A DNA stretch of 64,000 bases from Candidatus Symbiopectobacterium sp. NZEC151 (GTDB taxonomy: Bacteria; Pseudomonadota; Gammaproteobacteria; Enterobacterales; Enterobacteriaceae), in the NCBI RefSeq assembly GCF_025962655.1, contig NZ_JAGFPE010000001.1:1702506-1766505 (forward strand), in the 5' to 3' direction. This document shows positions 44,344-53,474 of the stretch, piece by piece. Each line of letters begins with the position of its first letter. The first letter of the stretch is position 1. Position numbers and translations under genes: made by a program. Under the pieces are notes generated by a model. The model ran no database searches. It saw only the letters and a list, made by a program, of their open reading frames with translations, and was not told the origin of the DNA.

Positions 44344-45372
44344 ATGTCAGCAGGTCTCTTTGTCGGAATGGACAAGGCCATCACTGACGGGTTACATGCC
44401 GTACTGCAGGGGCAAACCGCCGTGTACGGCAATATGATCCGAGTTATCGCCGTCAGTTCATTCACCTTGTTTATCACTTATCGTGGCTACCAGACGCTCG
44501 CCGGAAAACTTCAGACCCCGGTTGAAGATATCGCCTGGGATATCGGACGCATGGCGTTAATCATGACGTTCGTGTTAAATCTCGGCGGCTGGCTGGATAT
44601 TTCCCTGCTCGCCATTGATGGATTGCGGGAAGGCGTCAGCGGCAATGACAACGTCTGGGCATTACTGGATACGGTGTGGGAAAAGACCCAGGCTATCGCA
44701 CAACAGCTCTATCAACGGGATGAGTCAACCTACCTGAAGTTGAATGGCAGTCTGGCTGAAGGTCTGGTGTGGGGCGGTGCGCTCATCACCTTATTGCTGG
44801 GCACCACCGTTAACCTGCTCGCTGAAATCACTCTTCTGTTGATGACCACCACTGCCCCGCTGTTTATTTTCTGCCTGCTGTATGGGTTTCTGATCCCGAT
44901 GTTTAATAACTGGCTGAAAATTATCTTCACCGCCATTCTTACCGTGATGTTTTCCGCCTTGTCGATACGTATTGTGATTAATTACCTCAACGGGGTATTC
45001 GATGAGGCGACGCATTTCGCCGACAACGCCAATATCATCACGCTGGGCGCGCAATGCGCTATTGCCGGAGCCATTGCGGGCATCATCATTTTCTTTTCAG
45101 CCAAAATCGCCAGTGCATTAGCTGGCGTCGCCGTTCACGCAACATTACAGGGTGCAGCAATGGCGGGCATCGGCGGCGGAATAAGAAAATCCGCTGAGGC
45201 CGCCAAACCCACCCTCAAAGCGGGTGCATCCGCAGCCAGACGGGTAGCAAAAGGCAGTATTACAGCGGGTAAAGCTATTGCCGGCAGTACCGGCAACGCA
45301 ATCTCCGCCTGGCAAAAACGCGCCGCGTCCATCGAAAGTATGAAACACCTCAACCTGCAACGTCACCGCTAA
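44344..45372 (+). CDS. virB6: VirB6-type inner membrane channel component
   Basis: 342 residues from the ATG at 44344; a longer frame overlapping the exclusion gene lacks an RBS. About six hydrophobic segments are visible (GLVWGGALITLLLGTTVNLLAEITLLLMTTTAPLFIFCLLYGFLIPMFNNWLKI is the conserved central block). The C-terminal tail is basic and polar. VirB6 forms the inner membrane passage of the T4SS. Confidence 0.9.
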   Translation: MSAGLFVGMDKAITDGLHAVLQGQTAVYGNMIRVIAVSSFTLFITYRGYQTLAGKLQTPVEDIAWDIGRMALIMTFVLNLGGWLDISLLAIDGLREGVSGNDNVWALLDTVWEKTQAIAQQLYQRDESTYLKLNGSLAEGLVWGGALITLLLGTTVNLLAEITLLLMTTTAPLFIFCLLYGFLIPMFNNWLKIIFTAILTVMFSALSIRIVINYLNGVFDEATHFADNANIITLGAQCAIAGAIAGIIIFFSAKIASALAGVAVHATLQGAAMAGIGGGIRKSAEAAKPTLKAGASAARRVAKGSITAGKAIAGSTGNAISAWQKRAASIESMKHLNLQRHR

Positions 45373-45454
45373 GCATTCCTCCCCTATTCCCTCATCGTGC
45401 AATCACCACGCCGACCGGCGCGGTGGGGTCACGTTCATCATCGAAGGAGTTGCC

Positions 45455-45595
45455 ATGAAAGCCAGCCTGTTTCTCCTGCTGCTGTGCGCGCTTATCGGCT
45501 GCGCACGGCATCACGACGAGCTCCCGCCGGTCTCCGGCGACCGGGAGCCCGTCAATTCCCCGGCCATCATTCATGAGGTCACCGCGCATGTTTGA
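45455..45595 (+). CDS. virB7: VirB7-type lipoprotein
   Basis: 46 residues, too short for most gene callers. The signal MKASLFLLLLCALIGC ends in a lipobox with C16, then a short hydrophilic mature peptide. AAGGAG precedes the ATG. It overlaps virB8 by eight bases. VirB7 anchors the outer membrane core complex together with VirB9 and VirB10. Confidence 0.8.
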   Translation: MKASLFLLLLCALIGCARHHDELPPVSGDREPVNSPAIIHEVTAHV

Positions 45596-46271
45596 AACCG
45601 AAAAAATCATTGCCTCGTCCCGCCGCTTTGAAAGCGTCATGCTGGAAAAAGAGGCCCGTGAAAAAAAGCTCGCCTGGCGTCTGGCAGCGACAGGTGCCCT
45701 TCTCACCGCGCTGGCGCTCATTGCCATCATTCTGCTGCTGCCGCTGAAAACCACCAACGTTGAATTATGGTCGGTGGATAAGCAAACCGGGCGTTATGAA
45801 TATATGACGCGCATTAAAGAGCGGGACATTGCCACCCAGGACGCCCTTGCTCATGCCTTCGCAGCGCAGTACGTCACATTGCGCGAAGGGTATAACTATT
45901 TTTCACTTCAGCGCGATTACGACGAGGTGCAGTTATTTAACAGCGACAGCGTGAACCGGGATTATCTGGACCAATTTAATGGCGTGCAGGCACCGGATAT
46001 TCTGTTTAATAAAGCGGAATACCGGGTGGATATAGAGATTATTTCCAATGTCCATGCCCCTGCCACCCAGCCGGATCATCTCGCTACCTTACGCGTCAAA
46101 CGCACCCTCAGACACATTGCCGATAACGCGGTCAAAACCGATTTCTGGAATATCCGCCTGACCTACCGCTATCTGCCACACAAGGTGCTGACCGACAGCC
46201 AACGCGAGATAAACCCGCTCGGGTTTATCGTCACCAGTTACCAACGCGATAAAGAGTTGAGGAAAGAATGA
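45588..46271 (+). CDS. virB8: VirB8-type periplasmic assembly factor
   Basis: 227 residues from the ATG at 45588. A cytoplasmic start, one membrane helix (LTALALIAIILLLPL, about residues 42-56) and a periplasmic NTF2-like domain (VELWSVDKQTGRYEYM through LTYRYLPHKVLTDSQREINPLGFIVTSYQ). The bipartite C-terminal motif NPLGF is characteristic. VirB8 nucleates the core complex. It overlaps virB9 by four bases. Confidence 0.92.
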   Translation: MFETEKIIASSRRFESVMLEKEAREKKLAWRLAATGALLTALALIAIILLLPLKTTNVELWSVDKQTGRYEYMTRIKERDIATQDALAHAFAAQYVTLREGYNYFSLQRDYDEVQLFNSDSVNRDYLDQFNGVQAPDILFNKAEYRVDIEIISNVHAPATQPDHLATLRVKRTLRHIADNAVKTDFWNIRLTYRYLPHKVLTDSQREINPLGFIVTSYQRDKELRKE

Positions 46272-47146
46272 TGCTGAAAATTCTCCTGCCCCTCGGCCTT
46301 CTTTTCATGTCCTGCGTCTGGGCCGCCTCGGTGCCCCAGAGCAGCAGATACGATCGCCGGATACAAAACGTCACCTACAACAGCCAGAATGCCACCGAAG
46401 TGAACACCCGCCCCGGCTATCTCACCACGCTGCTGTTTGATGATGATGAACAGGTTATCGACGCACAAACCGGCTTTGCCAAAGGATGGACGGTCACCAA
46501 AAATGGCAACCGGGTAGACGTCAGCCCCACGCCCATCAGCCAGCCGGTCACCGATACCCCGGGCAACAGCGTCAATCAGGTGTTTCTGCCGACCGGCAAG
46601 GACTGGAACACCAATCTGATTGTGGTGACCAGCAAACGCGTTTACAGCATGGTGCTAAGGGTATTGGATCAGGATACGCCCACGCTGGCGTTCGTTATCC
46701 GCTATCACTACCCGGATAATGCTCTGCAAACGGCGGCCAGTACAACGCAGCAAAAAACAGAGCAGGAAGAAAAACAGCGTATCGCGGCCGCATTCAGCCA
46801 GTCGGGTACAGCGCGCAACTGGGATTACACCAAACGGGTTGCCGCACACGCCGCCTTTATTACGCCCGACTTTGCCTATGATGATGGCCGTTTTACCTAT
46901 CTCGGCTTTTCACCGTCCAAAACCCTGCCTGCGCCTTTTCTGGTGGTTAACGGTCAGGAGCAGGTGGTCACGCCCGTGGTGATGCAGCAGGGCCGCTACA
47001 CCGTGCTGACGCTACGCGCCCTTTCGCCGCAACTGGTGTTGCGCTACGGGCACGCCGTGGTCGGCATTGAAAACAGCGCCTTTGGCAAAACACCGTTGAT
47101 CAGGGGTGACACCGTGTCGCCAGACGTCGAGTTGGAGGCCAAATGA
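46268..47146 (+). CDS. virB9: VirB9-type outer membrane core protein
   Basis: 292 residues with a signal peptide (LLPLGLLFMSCVWAAS). Typical blocks are NTRPGYLTTLLFDDDEQVIDAQTGFAKGW in the N-terminal lobe and DDGRFTYLGFSPSKTLPAPFLVVN in the C-terminal lobe that binds VirB7. It belongs to the outer membrane ring. It overlaps both neighbours by four bases, showing translational coupling. Confidence 0.93.
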   Translation: MMLKILLPLGLLFMSCVWAASVPQSSRYDRRIQNVTYNSQNATEVNTRPGYLTTLLFDDDEQVIDAQTGFAKGWTVTKNGNRVDVSPTPISQPVTDTPGNSVNQVFLPTGKDWNTNLIVVTSKRVYSMVLRVLDQDTPTLAFVIRYHYPDNALQTAASTTQQKTEQEEKQRIAAAFSQSGTARNWDYTKRVAAHAAFITPDFAYDDGRFTYLGFSPSKTLPAPFLVVNGQEQVVTPVVMQQGRYTVLTLRALSPQLVLRYGHAVVGIENSAFGKTPLIRGDTVSPDVELEAK

Positions 47147-48369
47147 CAGACACGCCATCGACCGAAACAGAGAAAACAACCGCAGAGCGGGAAGCGGAAG
47201 CCCGCACACGCCTGCGTGCGGAGAGGACCCCACATACGCAGGCGCAGCGGCATGATCCCAACCAGCCTGAAGTGGCGCGTTTTCGTAAAACCTCCGGGCA
47301 TCGCACACTGATTGTCATCCTGCTGAGTCTGGCCTTATCGATAGCACTGTCGCTGGGTGGTAGTCGCTTTTTTGGTACGCTGAAAACAGGAGGAAAGAAT
47401 GAGGCAGGAAGCGCGTCACCCTCAGGCGTTACGCCAGCGCCTGTGCGCCGCAATCTGGGTATGGACAGCGACCCTTTCGGGCTGTCCGGGCAACAGACAC
47501 CGCCTTCCGTCACAGCGCCTGCCAGCCCACCTGCCGCCACGTTGCCCCCTGAACCGCCAACGTTAAATAAGGCGGCGGCGCTGGCCGACAGCACCGGTAC
47601 AACCACAGCCGCCTCAGAGCGCAGTTCGAGCGTCCCCTCTGCGACATTGGTTAAGGGCAAAGAAGAGCAGCCATACAGCAGTGAACAGAACGCGTCGCCT
47701 TCAGACAGTCCCCATGACCGCCCGGCATTAGCCCCCATTACCCATGTCAGGCGGCTGGGGCTCGATCCCGATCTGTATATCCCGGTTGACCGCTATATCC
47801 CCTGCTCGATGATGCGGCGTTTTGTTTCCGAGGTGGGCGGCAGGATCTCCTGCCTGATCGGTGAGGATGTCTACAGCGCCAGCAACCACGTCAGGCTGAT
47901 CCCGGCAGGCACCCTGGCGCGGGGAGTCTATCACACCGGCGCATTGCAGCACGGGCGCAGCCGGATGTTTGTTATCTGGACTGAATTGCGCACGCCGGAG
48001 CCCGGCAGCCTGCAAATACCGCTGACCGATACCGAGGTCACCGGCCAACTGGGCGAAGCCGGTATCACGGGCCGGATCGACAGCCATTTCTGGCAACGGT
48101 TTGGCAATGCGCTGATGCTGAGCACGGTGCAGGATGTGGCCGCCGCAGCGGCAGGCGCAGCGCCGGGCAAAGACCGCCATACCGACTACACCGAAAACAC
48201 CCGTGCCGCCACGGCTGAAATGGCAAAAATCACGCTGGAGAACAGCATCAACATCCCTCCGACGCTCTACCTGAATCAGGGGGACATCATCGGCATCATG
48301 ACCGGGGCGGATATTGATTTTTCTTCCATCTATCAGCTACGGCTGAAAGCGAGGGGATATGGGCACTGA
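47143..48369 (+). CDS. virB10: VirB10-type energy-sensing core protein
   Basis: 408 residues. A cytoplasmic charged N-terminus, one membrane helix (LIVILLSLALSIALSLGG, about residues 56-73), a proline-rich periplasmic linker and the C-terminal TrbI domain (PVDRYIPCSMMRRFVSEVGGRISCLIGEDVYS, then GDIIGIMTGADIDFSSIY). VirB10 spans both membranes and transmits ATP energy from VirD4/VirB11. Two cysteines in the C-domain may pair. Confidence 0.94.
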   Translation: MTDTPSTETEKTTAEREAEARTRLRAERTPHTQAQRHDPNQPEVARFRKTSGHRTLIVILLSLALSIALSLGGSRFFGTLKTGGKNEAGSASPSGVTPAPVRRNLGMDSDPFGLSGQQTPPSVTAPASPPAATLPPEPPTLNKAAALADSTGTTTAASERSSSVPSATLVKGKEEQPYSSEQNASPSDSPHDRPALAPITHVRRLGLDPDLYIPVDRYIPCSMMRRFVSEVGGRISCLIGEDVYSASNHVRLIPAGTLARGVYHTGALQHGRSRMFVIWTELRTPEPGSLQIPLTDTEVTGQLGEAGITGRIDSHFWQRFGNALMLSTVQDVAAAAAGAAPGKDRHTDYTENTRAATAEMAKITLENSINIPPTLYLNQGDIIGIMTGADIDFSSIYQLRLKARGYGH

Positions 48370-49390
48370 AAACCTGTCGCTGGATTTCATGAAACAGCAG
48401 TTGTTCGGTGAACTACTGCCGATTGAAGGACTAACTGAAATCGCCATTAACCGACCGGGCGAGATCCACACCAAAATACACGGGGCATGGAAAAGGCACG
48501 CTGCCGCCGTCACCCTGCGCCAGTGTTATGCCTTTGCCAACGCGCTGGCTGCCTGGCACGAGGACAATATTGATGATGTATCCCCTATCCTTTCTGCCAC
48601 ACTCGGATCCGGTGAGCGCGTTCAGGTAATTATTCCTCCGGCGTGCGAGCGCGATACCGTTTCCATTACGCTGCGCAAACCCGCCTTTGAACAAAAAGCC
48701 CATCAGCTGTACATCGATAACGGGTTTTATCACCGGGTAACCAATAAGCAGCAGACGGAAAGTCGCGATGATGCACTGACGCAATACTATCAGCGGGGCG
48801 ATATTCCCCGTTTTATGGAAAAGGCGGTGGAATACGGCAAGACCCTTTTTATTGTCGGTGAAACCGGTTCAGGTAAAACCACCTACATGAAAATGCTGCT
48901 GCACTATATTCCGCTGCACCTCAGGCTGATCACCCTCGAAGACAACACGGAAATCAAATTTTATCGCCACAGCAATTATGTGCATCTGTTTTACCCGGCG
49001 GATGCCGGGGAGGAGGCGATTATTACCCCCGGCAGGCTGATACGTGCCAATTACCGCATGAATCCAGACCGGATCCTGCTGGCAGAAATACGCGGCAAGG
49101 AAGCCTGGGACGCATTAAAAATAATCGGCTCAGGCCATCAGGGACTGATGACCTCACTGCATGCCGGCAGCCCCAGAGAATGTATTGAAGGGATCATCGA
49201 TCGCTGCTACGAAAACCCCGACTGCCACAACATCCCGTTTGATGTACTGCTGCGCAAGGTGCTTAACAGTGTCGATATTATCGTCAGCGTGAATATCGAC
49301 GGTGATATTCGCCGCATGGGCGATATCTATTTCAAACCGCTGCACCTGAAAGAAATGAAGGACACCATCAACAACACGCACCCATCTTAA
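48359..49390 (+). CDS. virB11: VirB11-type ATPase
   Basis: 343 residues. Walker A is FIVGETGSGKTTY near residue 164, the Asp box RLITLEDNTEIKF follows, then Walker B RILLAEIRGKEAW and the His box GHQGLMTSLHAGSP. This hexameric ATPase switches the T4SS between pilus building and DNA transfer. It overlaps virB10 by 11 bases. Confidence 0.95.
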   Translation: MGTENLSLDFMKQQLFGELLPIEGLTEIAINRPGEIHTKIHGAWKRHAAAVTLRQCYAFANALAAWHEDNIDDVSPILSATLGSGERVQVIIPPACERDTVSITLRKPAFEQKAHQLYIDNGFYHRVTNKQQTESRDDALTQYYQRGDIPRFMEKAVEYGKTLFIVGETGSGKTTYMKMLLHYIPLHLRLITLEDNTEIKFYRHSNYVHLFYPADAGEEAIITPGRLIRANYRMNPDRILLAEIRGKEAWDALKIIGSGHQGLMTSLHAGSPRECIEGIIDRCYENPDCHNIPFDVLLRKVLNSVDIIVSVNIDGDIRRMGDIYFKPLHLKEMKDTINNTHPS

Positions 49391-49403
49391 TAAGGAAAAC
49401 ACT

Positions 49404-49706
49404 ATGCAGAAACACACCCTATCCACGATTATTTTTTGCACGTCCACATTATTTACTTCATCGGCTTTCGCCGCTGATGCCTGTGAAACGGTGTTATGCC
49501 TGTACGGAAAAATAACCGGAAGCGATACCGGCAGTGAATGCCAAAACGCCGAACGGGACTTTTTTACTATCGTGAAAACCAACCGCTGGGGCTTTCTGCC
49601 CGCTGCCACCGCCGGGGCGCGCCAGGCCTATTTAGCGGAATGTGCATCTGCAGATCCTGCCATTATCCGCCAGATAATCACGCAATTTGGCCGCCTGCGG
49701 GGTTAA
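49404..49706 (+). CDS. TrbM/KikA-like conjugation protein
   Basis: 100 residues. A signal peptide (STIIFCTSTLFTSSAFA) is followed by ADACETVLCLYGKITGSDTGSECQNAERDFFTI, the TrbM family pattern with conserved cysteines. It is periplasmic, and its role in conjugation is accessory. It ends the virB operon 13 nt after virB11. Confidence 0.85.
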   Translation: MQKHTLSTIIFCTSTLFTSSAFAADACETVLCLYGKITGSDTGSECQNAERDFFTIVKTNRWGFLPAATAGARQAYLAECASADPAIIRQIITQFGRLRG

Positions 49707-49724
49707 CCAGGAGAAATAACCATC

Positions 49725-49841
49725 ATGACTAAACCCGGCTAAGCAGCCAGACGTGGATTTACTCTGGATAAAAACAGCGTTAAAGAGAGTCGCCAGTGTT
49801 ATCAGGACACGCTCGTAGCGATCCGCTATAACGAAGAGTAA
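49725..49841 (+). pseudogene. Short ICE reading frame with an internal stop
   Basis: AGGAG precedes ATG 49725, then MTKPG and TAA; the same frame continues as AARRGFTLDKNSVKESRQCY and on to EE and a stop at 49839. Changing the TAA to CAA would restore a 38-residue protein. It is probably a decayed small gene after trbM. Confidence 0.4.
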
Positions 49842-50635
49842 GCATGAGCATAAAAATAACGGCCCCCCGACAAAACCCCCGCTGAAAATATCACCCAGAA
49901 CCCCGACCTGTTTTTAGCAACGGATGGCGATAGCCCCCCCGGAGGGGCGGGGCAAATTACGCCGTAATTTGGGCAAGTCCGGCGCAGGGCATGGCGCTTT
50001 CAGGCTTTTTAATGCTTGCCCCGCGCAGGCATTAAAAAGTGGTGTGCGGTGAGTAAATTCAATTTCGCAGAAATTGCTAATTGGCGTCGCCGCACCCACC
50101 GGCGCGCATTCACCCCAGGTGAATCGCGCTGGCCGGGGGGAGCCGAATAAATTTTGCCGCCCCAGCGAGCAAAAAGACGCGCCCACGCGTCGGTTTATTT
50201 GGGGGGCGGCAGCCCCGCACACCGTCGCTGCCAAGTCTCCGGCCAACAGCCGGTAGCGTGGCGCGACCAACCCCTTTAAAGGTCCGCTTCCCGCTTATTT
50301 CACGTTGCAAGGAACGCGCAAGGGAAATAAAGGGCCAAAGCGACCGTCTTAAAGGGGTTGGTCGCGCGTAGCGCGCGACGGTGTGCCGCCTTTGACGTTG
50401 GGGGTTTTGGTGCGGCGTCCAGCCGCAACATTACACCCATGTGCCAGGCAATAAGGGCGTCCAGCCCGCATGTACTGGCGCACGCCGTTTCGTGCAGGGA
50501 AGCATGCTTTCCTGCACATGGCCGCACAGCGGCCACCTTCTTAACCCCAGACGTTCGCCCCGCCTTTTCGCCCAACACCGTGGGGCGAATGGCTGGGGCA
50601 ATGCGTTGGGGCGAGTGGCTCACAAAGGAGGCTCC
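49842..50635. other. GC-rich non-coding region with nested inverted repeats, candidate oriT
   Basis: 794 bases between the virB operon and the coupling protein gene. GC content is far above its surroundings. Open frames here lack ribosome binding sites and overlap each other on both strands. The region contains the inverted repeats annotated below. The position directly upstream of mobB-mobC is where an origin of transfer is expected. Confidence 0.5.
50261..50367. repeat. Concentric inverted repeats (cruciform), candidate oriT core
   Basis: The 19-bp arm GCGCGACCAACCCCTTTAA (50261-50279) is exactly repeated in reverse at 50349-50367. Inside lies an imperfect pair, CTTATTTCacGTTGC (50293-50307) with GCGCAAGGGAAATAAAG (50318-50334), sharing the same centre near 50314. 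Outside, ACACCGTCGC (50219-50228) is inverted at 50375-50384. Confidence 0.65.
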
Positions 50636-52441
50636 ATGATTTTACATAAGCTGGCCATCTCACTCTCTCCGATAGTCAATGGCGCGTTGACCGTTATTGC
50701 TTTCACGCAAGCTTATCAACTGGTGCTGGCATTATTCTCGGGTCTGACCATGCCCTTTTTACTGACCTTCAGAAACGATGGTCGGCAACATATTGTGTTA
50801 TGGAAAAAACTGATTATGGCGTTTTCCCTGTTATGTTTTCTCTCTGGCACCATGGCCCCGGTCGTTATCGAATTTTTTCAGTGGCTGTATAAGATCAGAC
50901 TCACCAGTGATAATACCGTGCTGGCCTGGTCACTACGGATGGCTTTCACTGTCACCGGGATTATTTTTCATATTATGCTGCGCCGGGTATTAACACCGGA
51001 ACTGGACAGGATAAAAAAACGTCTCGTCAAAAAGACAACGCTTGAAAGAGCGCTGCGAACGGATATCCGCACGGTAAAGTCACTCCTGCCAGACACACTG
51101 CATTATGATCCTCTGGATTATATCAACCTGAACAAAGGCATCTTCATCGGCATAGATCGGGAGAAACGCCCCATGTATCTCCCGTTAAAAGACTGGCAAA
51201 AACAACATGCGGATATTATCGGAACCACCGGTGCCGGTAAGGGGGTAGCCACCGGAATATTACTTTATCAAAGTATTCTTGCCGGTGAAGGCGTATTTAT
51301 TATGGACCCCAAAGATGATGAATGGGCACCGCATCTTTACCGCAAAGCCTGCGAGGATGCCGGTAAACCCTTTGTCCTGATTGACCTGCGAAAACAGCAT
51401 TACCAGTTAAATCTCATTGAGGATATTACCGACGACGAACTGGAAGAGCTTTTTGTTGCGGGATTCAGTCTGGCGGAGAAAGGTCAGGAGTCCGACTTTT
51501 ACCGTATCGATGACAGAAAGGCGGCACGGATGGCAGCGCAATTTATCCGCCACCATCCAGAGGCTACCCTCCGGGATATTTATAACGGTGATTATGTTCA
51601 GGGTATTGCGGAAAACATAAAAGCTTTTTACGGCAAGATAGAAGAGCAGGCATTACTCAATGCCATCAATGCGCCGGGAGGATATGCACTTAAACAGACC
51701 TTTGAGGAAGGCGGCTGTTGCTATGTCATCGGCTCGATGCGCAACAGCAAAATTATTACCGCACAACGCATGTTGCTGGTTCGCCTTTATCAGTTAGCCG
51801 AACGACGCGACAGGATAAACGCAGCGCCCCGCCCCATTGCTATTTTTCTCGATGAACTGAAATACCATTTATCAAAACCGGCACTGGAAGGATTGGGGGC
51901 GGCCCGGGATAAAGGCGTACATATCATCATGGCGCATCAATCCATCGCCGATCTGAAAGACTGTCCGGCAGATTTGAACGGTGAGGCAGTTATTAGCGCT
52001 GTCGTTGAAAACGCCAAATTCAAACTGGTTTATCGTGTTATGGATCCGGATACCGCTGAATGGGTAGCGAGAATGTCTGGCACCATATTAGTTGATGATG
52101 AAATCCGCAAGGCACAAACCAATGCGGTACTGACAGAGACGATCGACAGTGAACGTAGCATCAGGCAGGCGGAACGGTTTTTTATCGACAGTAATATGGT
52201 GCTGAACCTGCCCGACTTTGTCAGCTTCATCTTTACGACAAAAGCCCTTCCCACAGCCTCGTTGATTTCACCCATCAGGGTCAAGAAACGCACGCTGGAG
52301 ATTTGTTCCCTTTCTCCTGATATTGCCACCCGCACAGCAACGGTAAAAGTCGCACTGGCTTTCAGTGATGAAGAAGAAAGCGCAGTCGCACCAGCATCCC
52401 ATGAAACAGGATCATACTCACCCGATAATCAGGAGGATTAA
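50636..52441 (+). CDS. mobB: VirD4/MobB-type coupling protein
   Basis: 601 residues from the ATG at 50636 (AGGAGG upstream); the frame extends further left without an RBS. Three N-terminal hydrophobic segments are followed by the FtsK-like ATPase: Walker A IIGTTGAGKGVATG (near residue 200), GVFIMDPKDDEW, and Walker B PIAIFLDELKYHL, then KGVHIIMAHQS. It couples the relaxase-DNA complex to the T4SS. The gene shares TAATG with mobC, an arrangement like that of CloDF13 mobB-mobC. Confidence 0.9.
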   Translation: MILHKLAISLSPIVNGALTVIAFTQAYQLVLALFSGLTMPFLLTFRNDGRQHIVLWKKLIMAFSLLCFLSGTMAPVVIEFFQWLYKIRLTSDNTVLAWSLRMAFTVTGIIFHIMLRRVLTPELDRIKKRLVKKTTLERALRTDIRTVKSLLPDTLHYDPLDYINLNKGIFIGIDREKRPMYLPLKDWQKQHADIIGTTGAGKGVATGILLYQSILAGEGVFIMDPKDDEWAPHLYRKACEDAGKPFVLIDLRKQHYQLNLIEDITDDELEELFVAGFSLAEKGQESDFYRIDDRKAARMAAQFIRHHPEATLRDIYNGDYVQGIAENIKAFYGKIEEQALLNAINAPGGYALKQTFEEGGCCYVIGSMRNSKIITAQRMLLVRLYQLAERRDRINAAPRPIAIFLDELKYHLSKPALEGLGAARDKGVHIIMAHQSIADLKDCPADLNGEAVISAVVENAKFKLVYRVMDPDTAEWVARMSGTILVDDEIRKAQTNAVLTETIDSERSIRQAERFFIDSNMVLNLPDFVSFIFTTKALPTASLISPIRVKKRTLEICSLSPDIATRTATVKVALAFSDEEESAVAPASHETGSYSPDNQED

Positions 52442-53187
52442 TGCTTATCTCATCACCGGGCGAACGCACAGCACTGAATAGCGGGAAGATAAAAAGATTA
52501 CTGTGCTTTCTGAAAGAAGAAACCTACAGCGACTTCAAAATGCTGATGCTGCTTTTTGGTTTCAGAGATCACAAGTCGCTTTATACGCTGCTGGCAAAGG
52601 TCGTGGAGATGGGGTTAATCCAAAAACATGAGCTCAAATTACCTCACATAAAAACTTCATTATGGGGGATAACCAATGACGGACTGGCCCTCGTTTTAAC
52701 CCCTGACGATGATATATTCCCGGCTCGCTTCGAGCCCTCAAAAATCACGGGCTGGACGCTGGCACATCACCTGGATAATCAGGCAGCCCAGCTAATTCTG
52801 GAGAAGAAAGGCGCTTCTGGCTGGATAAACGGTGACCGTTCAGGCTTTGTCAGACAATATCAGGTAAAACACCGTCCGGATGGGGTGATCACTCTCCCGG
52901 GCGGAAAAGTCATCGCCATCGAAACAGAAAGACACCTGAAAACCAAAGCGCGCTACCAGATGATTATCGCCAACCACCTACTGGCGCGGACCAATAAGCA
53001 TTGGATATACGTTTTCTATATCGTGCCAGATCTACAGAAAAAACGCGCCCTTGAACTGCTGTTCGCTAATATAAAATACGTCATCGTGAATCATCAGCAT
53101 ATTCCTCTGGAGACACGCCATCGGAATGTTTTTCGTATTTATACCCTTGTTGAACTGCAACAGCTGGAGCTGAAGCAATACTCATAA
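52441..53187 (+). CDS. mobC: MOB_C-family relaxase (replication-relaxation type)
   Basis: 248 residues, near the length of CloDF13 MobC. An N-terminal winged-helix-like half (FKMLMLLFGFRDHKSLYTLLAKVVEMGLI) is followed by a domain with HRPDGVITLPGGKVIAIETERHLK. There the D, E-x-E and K spacing resembles the restriction-endonuclease-like catalytic core described for this class. MOB_C relaxases nick oriT, here presumably the cruciform region upstream of mobB. The gene starts within the mobB stop codon. No other relaxase was seen. Confidence 0.8.
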   Translation: MLISSPGERTALNSGKIKRLLCFLKEETYSDFKMLMLLFGFRDHKSLYTLLAKVVEMGLIQKHELKLPHIKTSLWGITNDGLALVLTPDDDIFPARFEPSKITGWTLAHHLDNQAAQLILEKKGASGWINGDRSGFVRQYQVKHRPDGVITLPGGKVIAIETERHLKTKARYQMIIANHLLARTNKHWIYVFYIVPDLQKKRALELLFANIKYVIVNHQHIPLETRHRNVFRIYTLVELQQLELKQYS

Positions 53188-53289
53188 ACCGGGTAAGGTG
53201 TTACTCAATCTGACTGTCGGTTAAGAGCGAGGCGCTCACCGACAGAGTCAGGATCCCTCTCATTACCTATGTTATCAGGTCAATATGAA

Positions 53290-53394
53290 ATGGACAGATT
53301 TTTATTACTCACAATTATCCTTCTGGGATTGATAATCAGCAAGGAAATAGCGGCTGCACCAGTAAACAGTGCATCGCTATTAAAGTCGGCTTGA
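53290..53394 (+). CDS. Possible 34-residue exported peptide
   Basis: Starts MDRFLLLTIILLGLIISKEI and continues AAAPVNSASLLKSA. The hydrophobic core and the A-x-A-like cleavage region look like a signal peptide with a very short mature part. The RBS (AGGT, 10 nt upstream) is weak. It could be a fragment of a longer lost gene. Confidence 0.35.
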   Translation: MDRFLLLTIILLGLIISKEIAAAPVNSASLLKSA

Positions 53395-53474
53395 TTCTGA
53401 TCGTTATTTCTCTATAACACTACCAATTAACGCTATAATTCCAAAGGCAGCATTCCTTTGCTGCCCCGTCCAAT

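Noticed and set aside
50110..50623. Overlapping open frames on both strands in the GC-rich region before mobB
   Set aside because: High GC removes stop codons by chance; no RBS, and the inverted repeats explain the sequence better.
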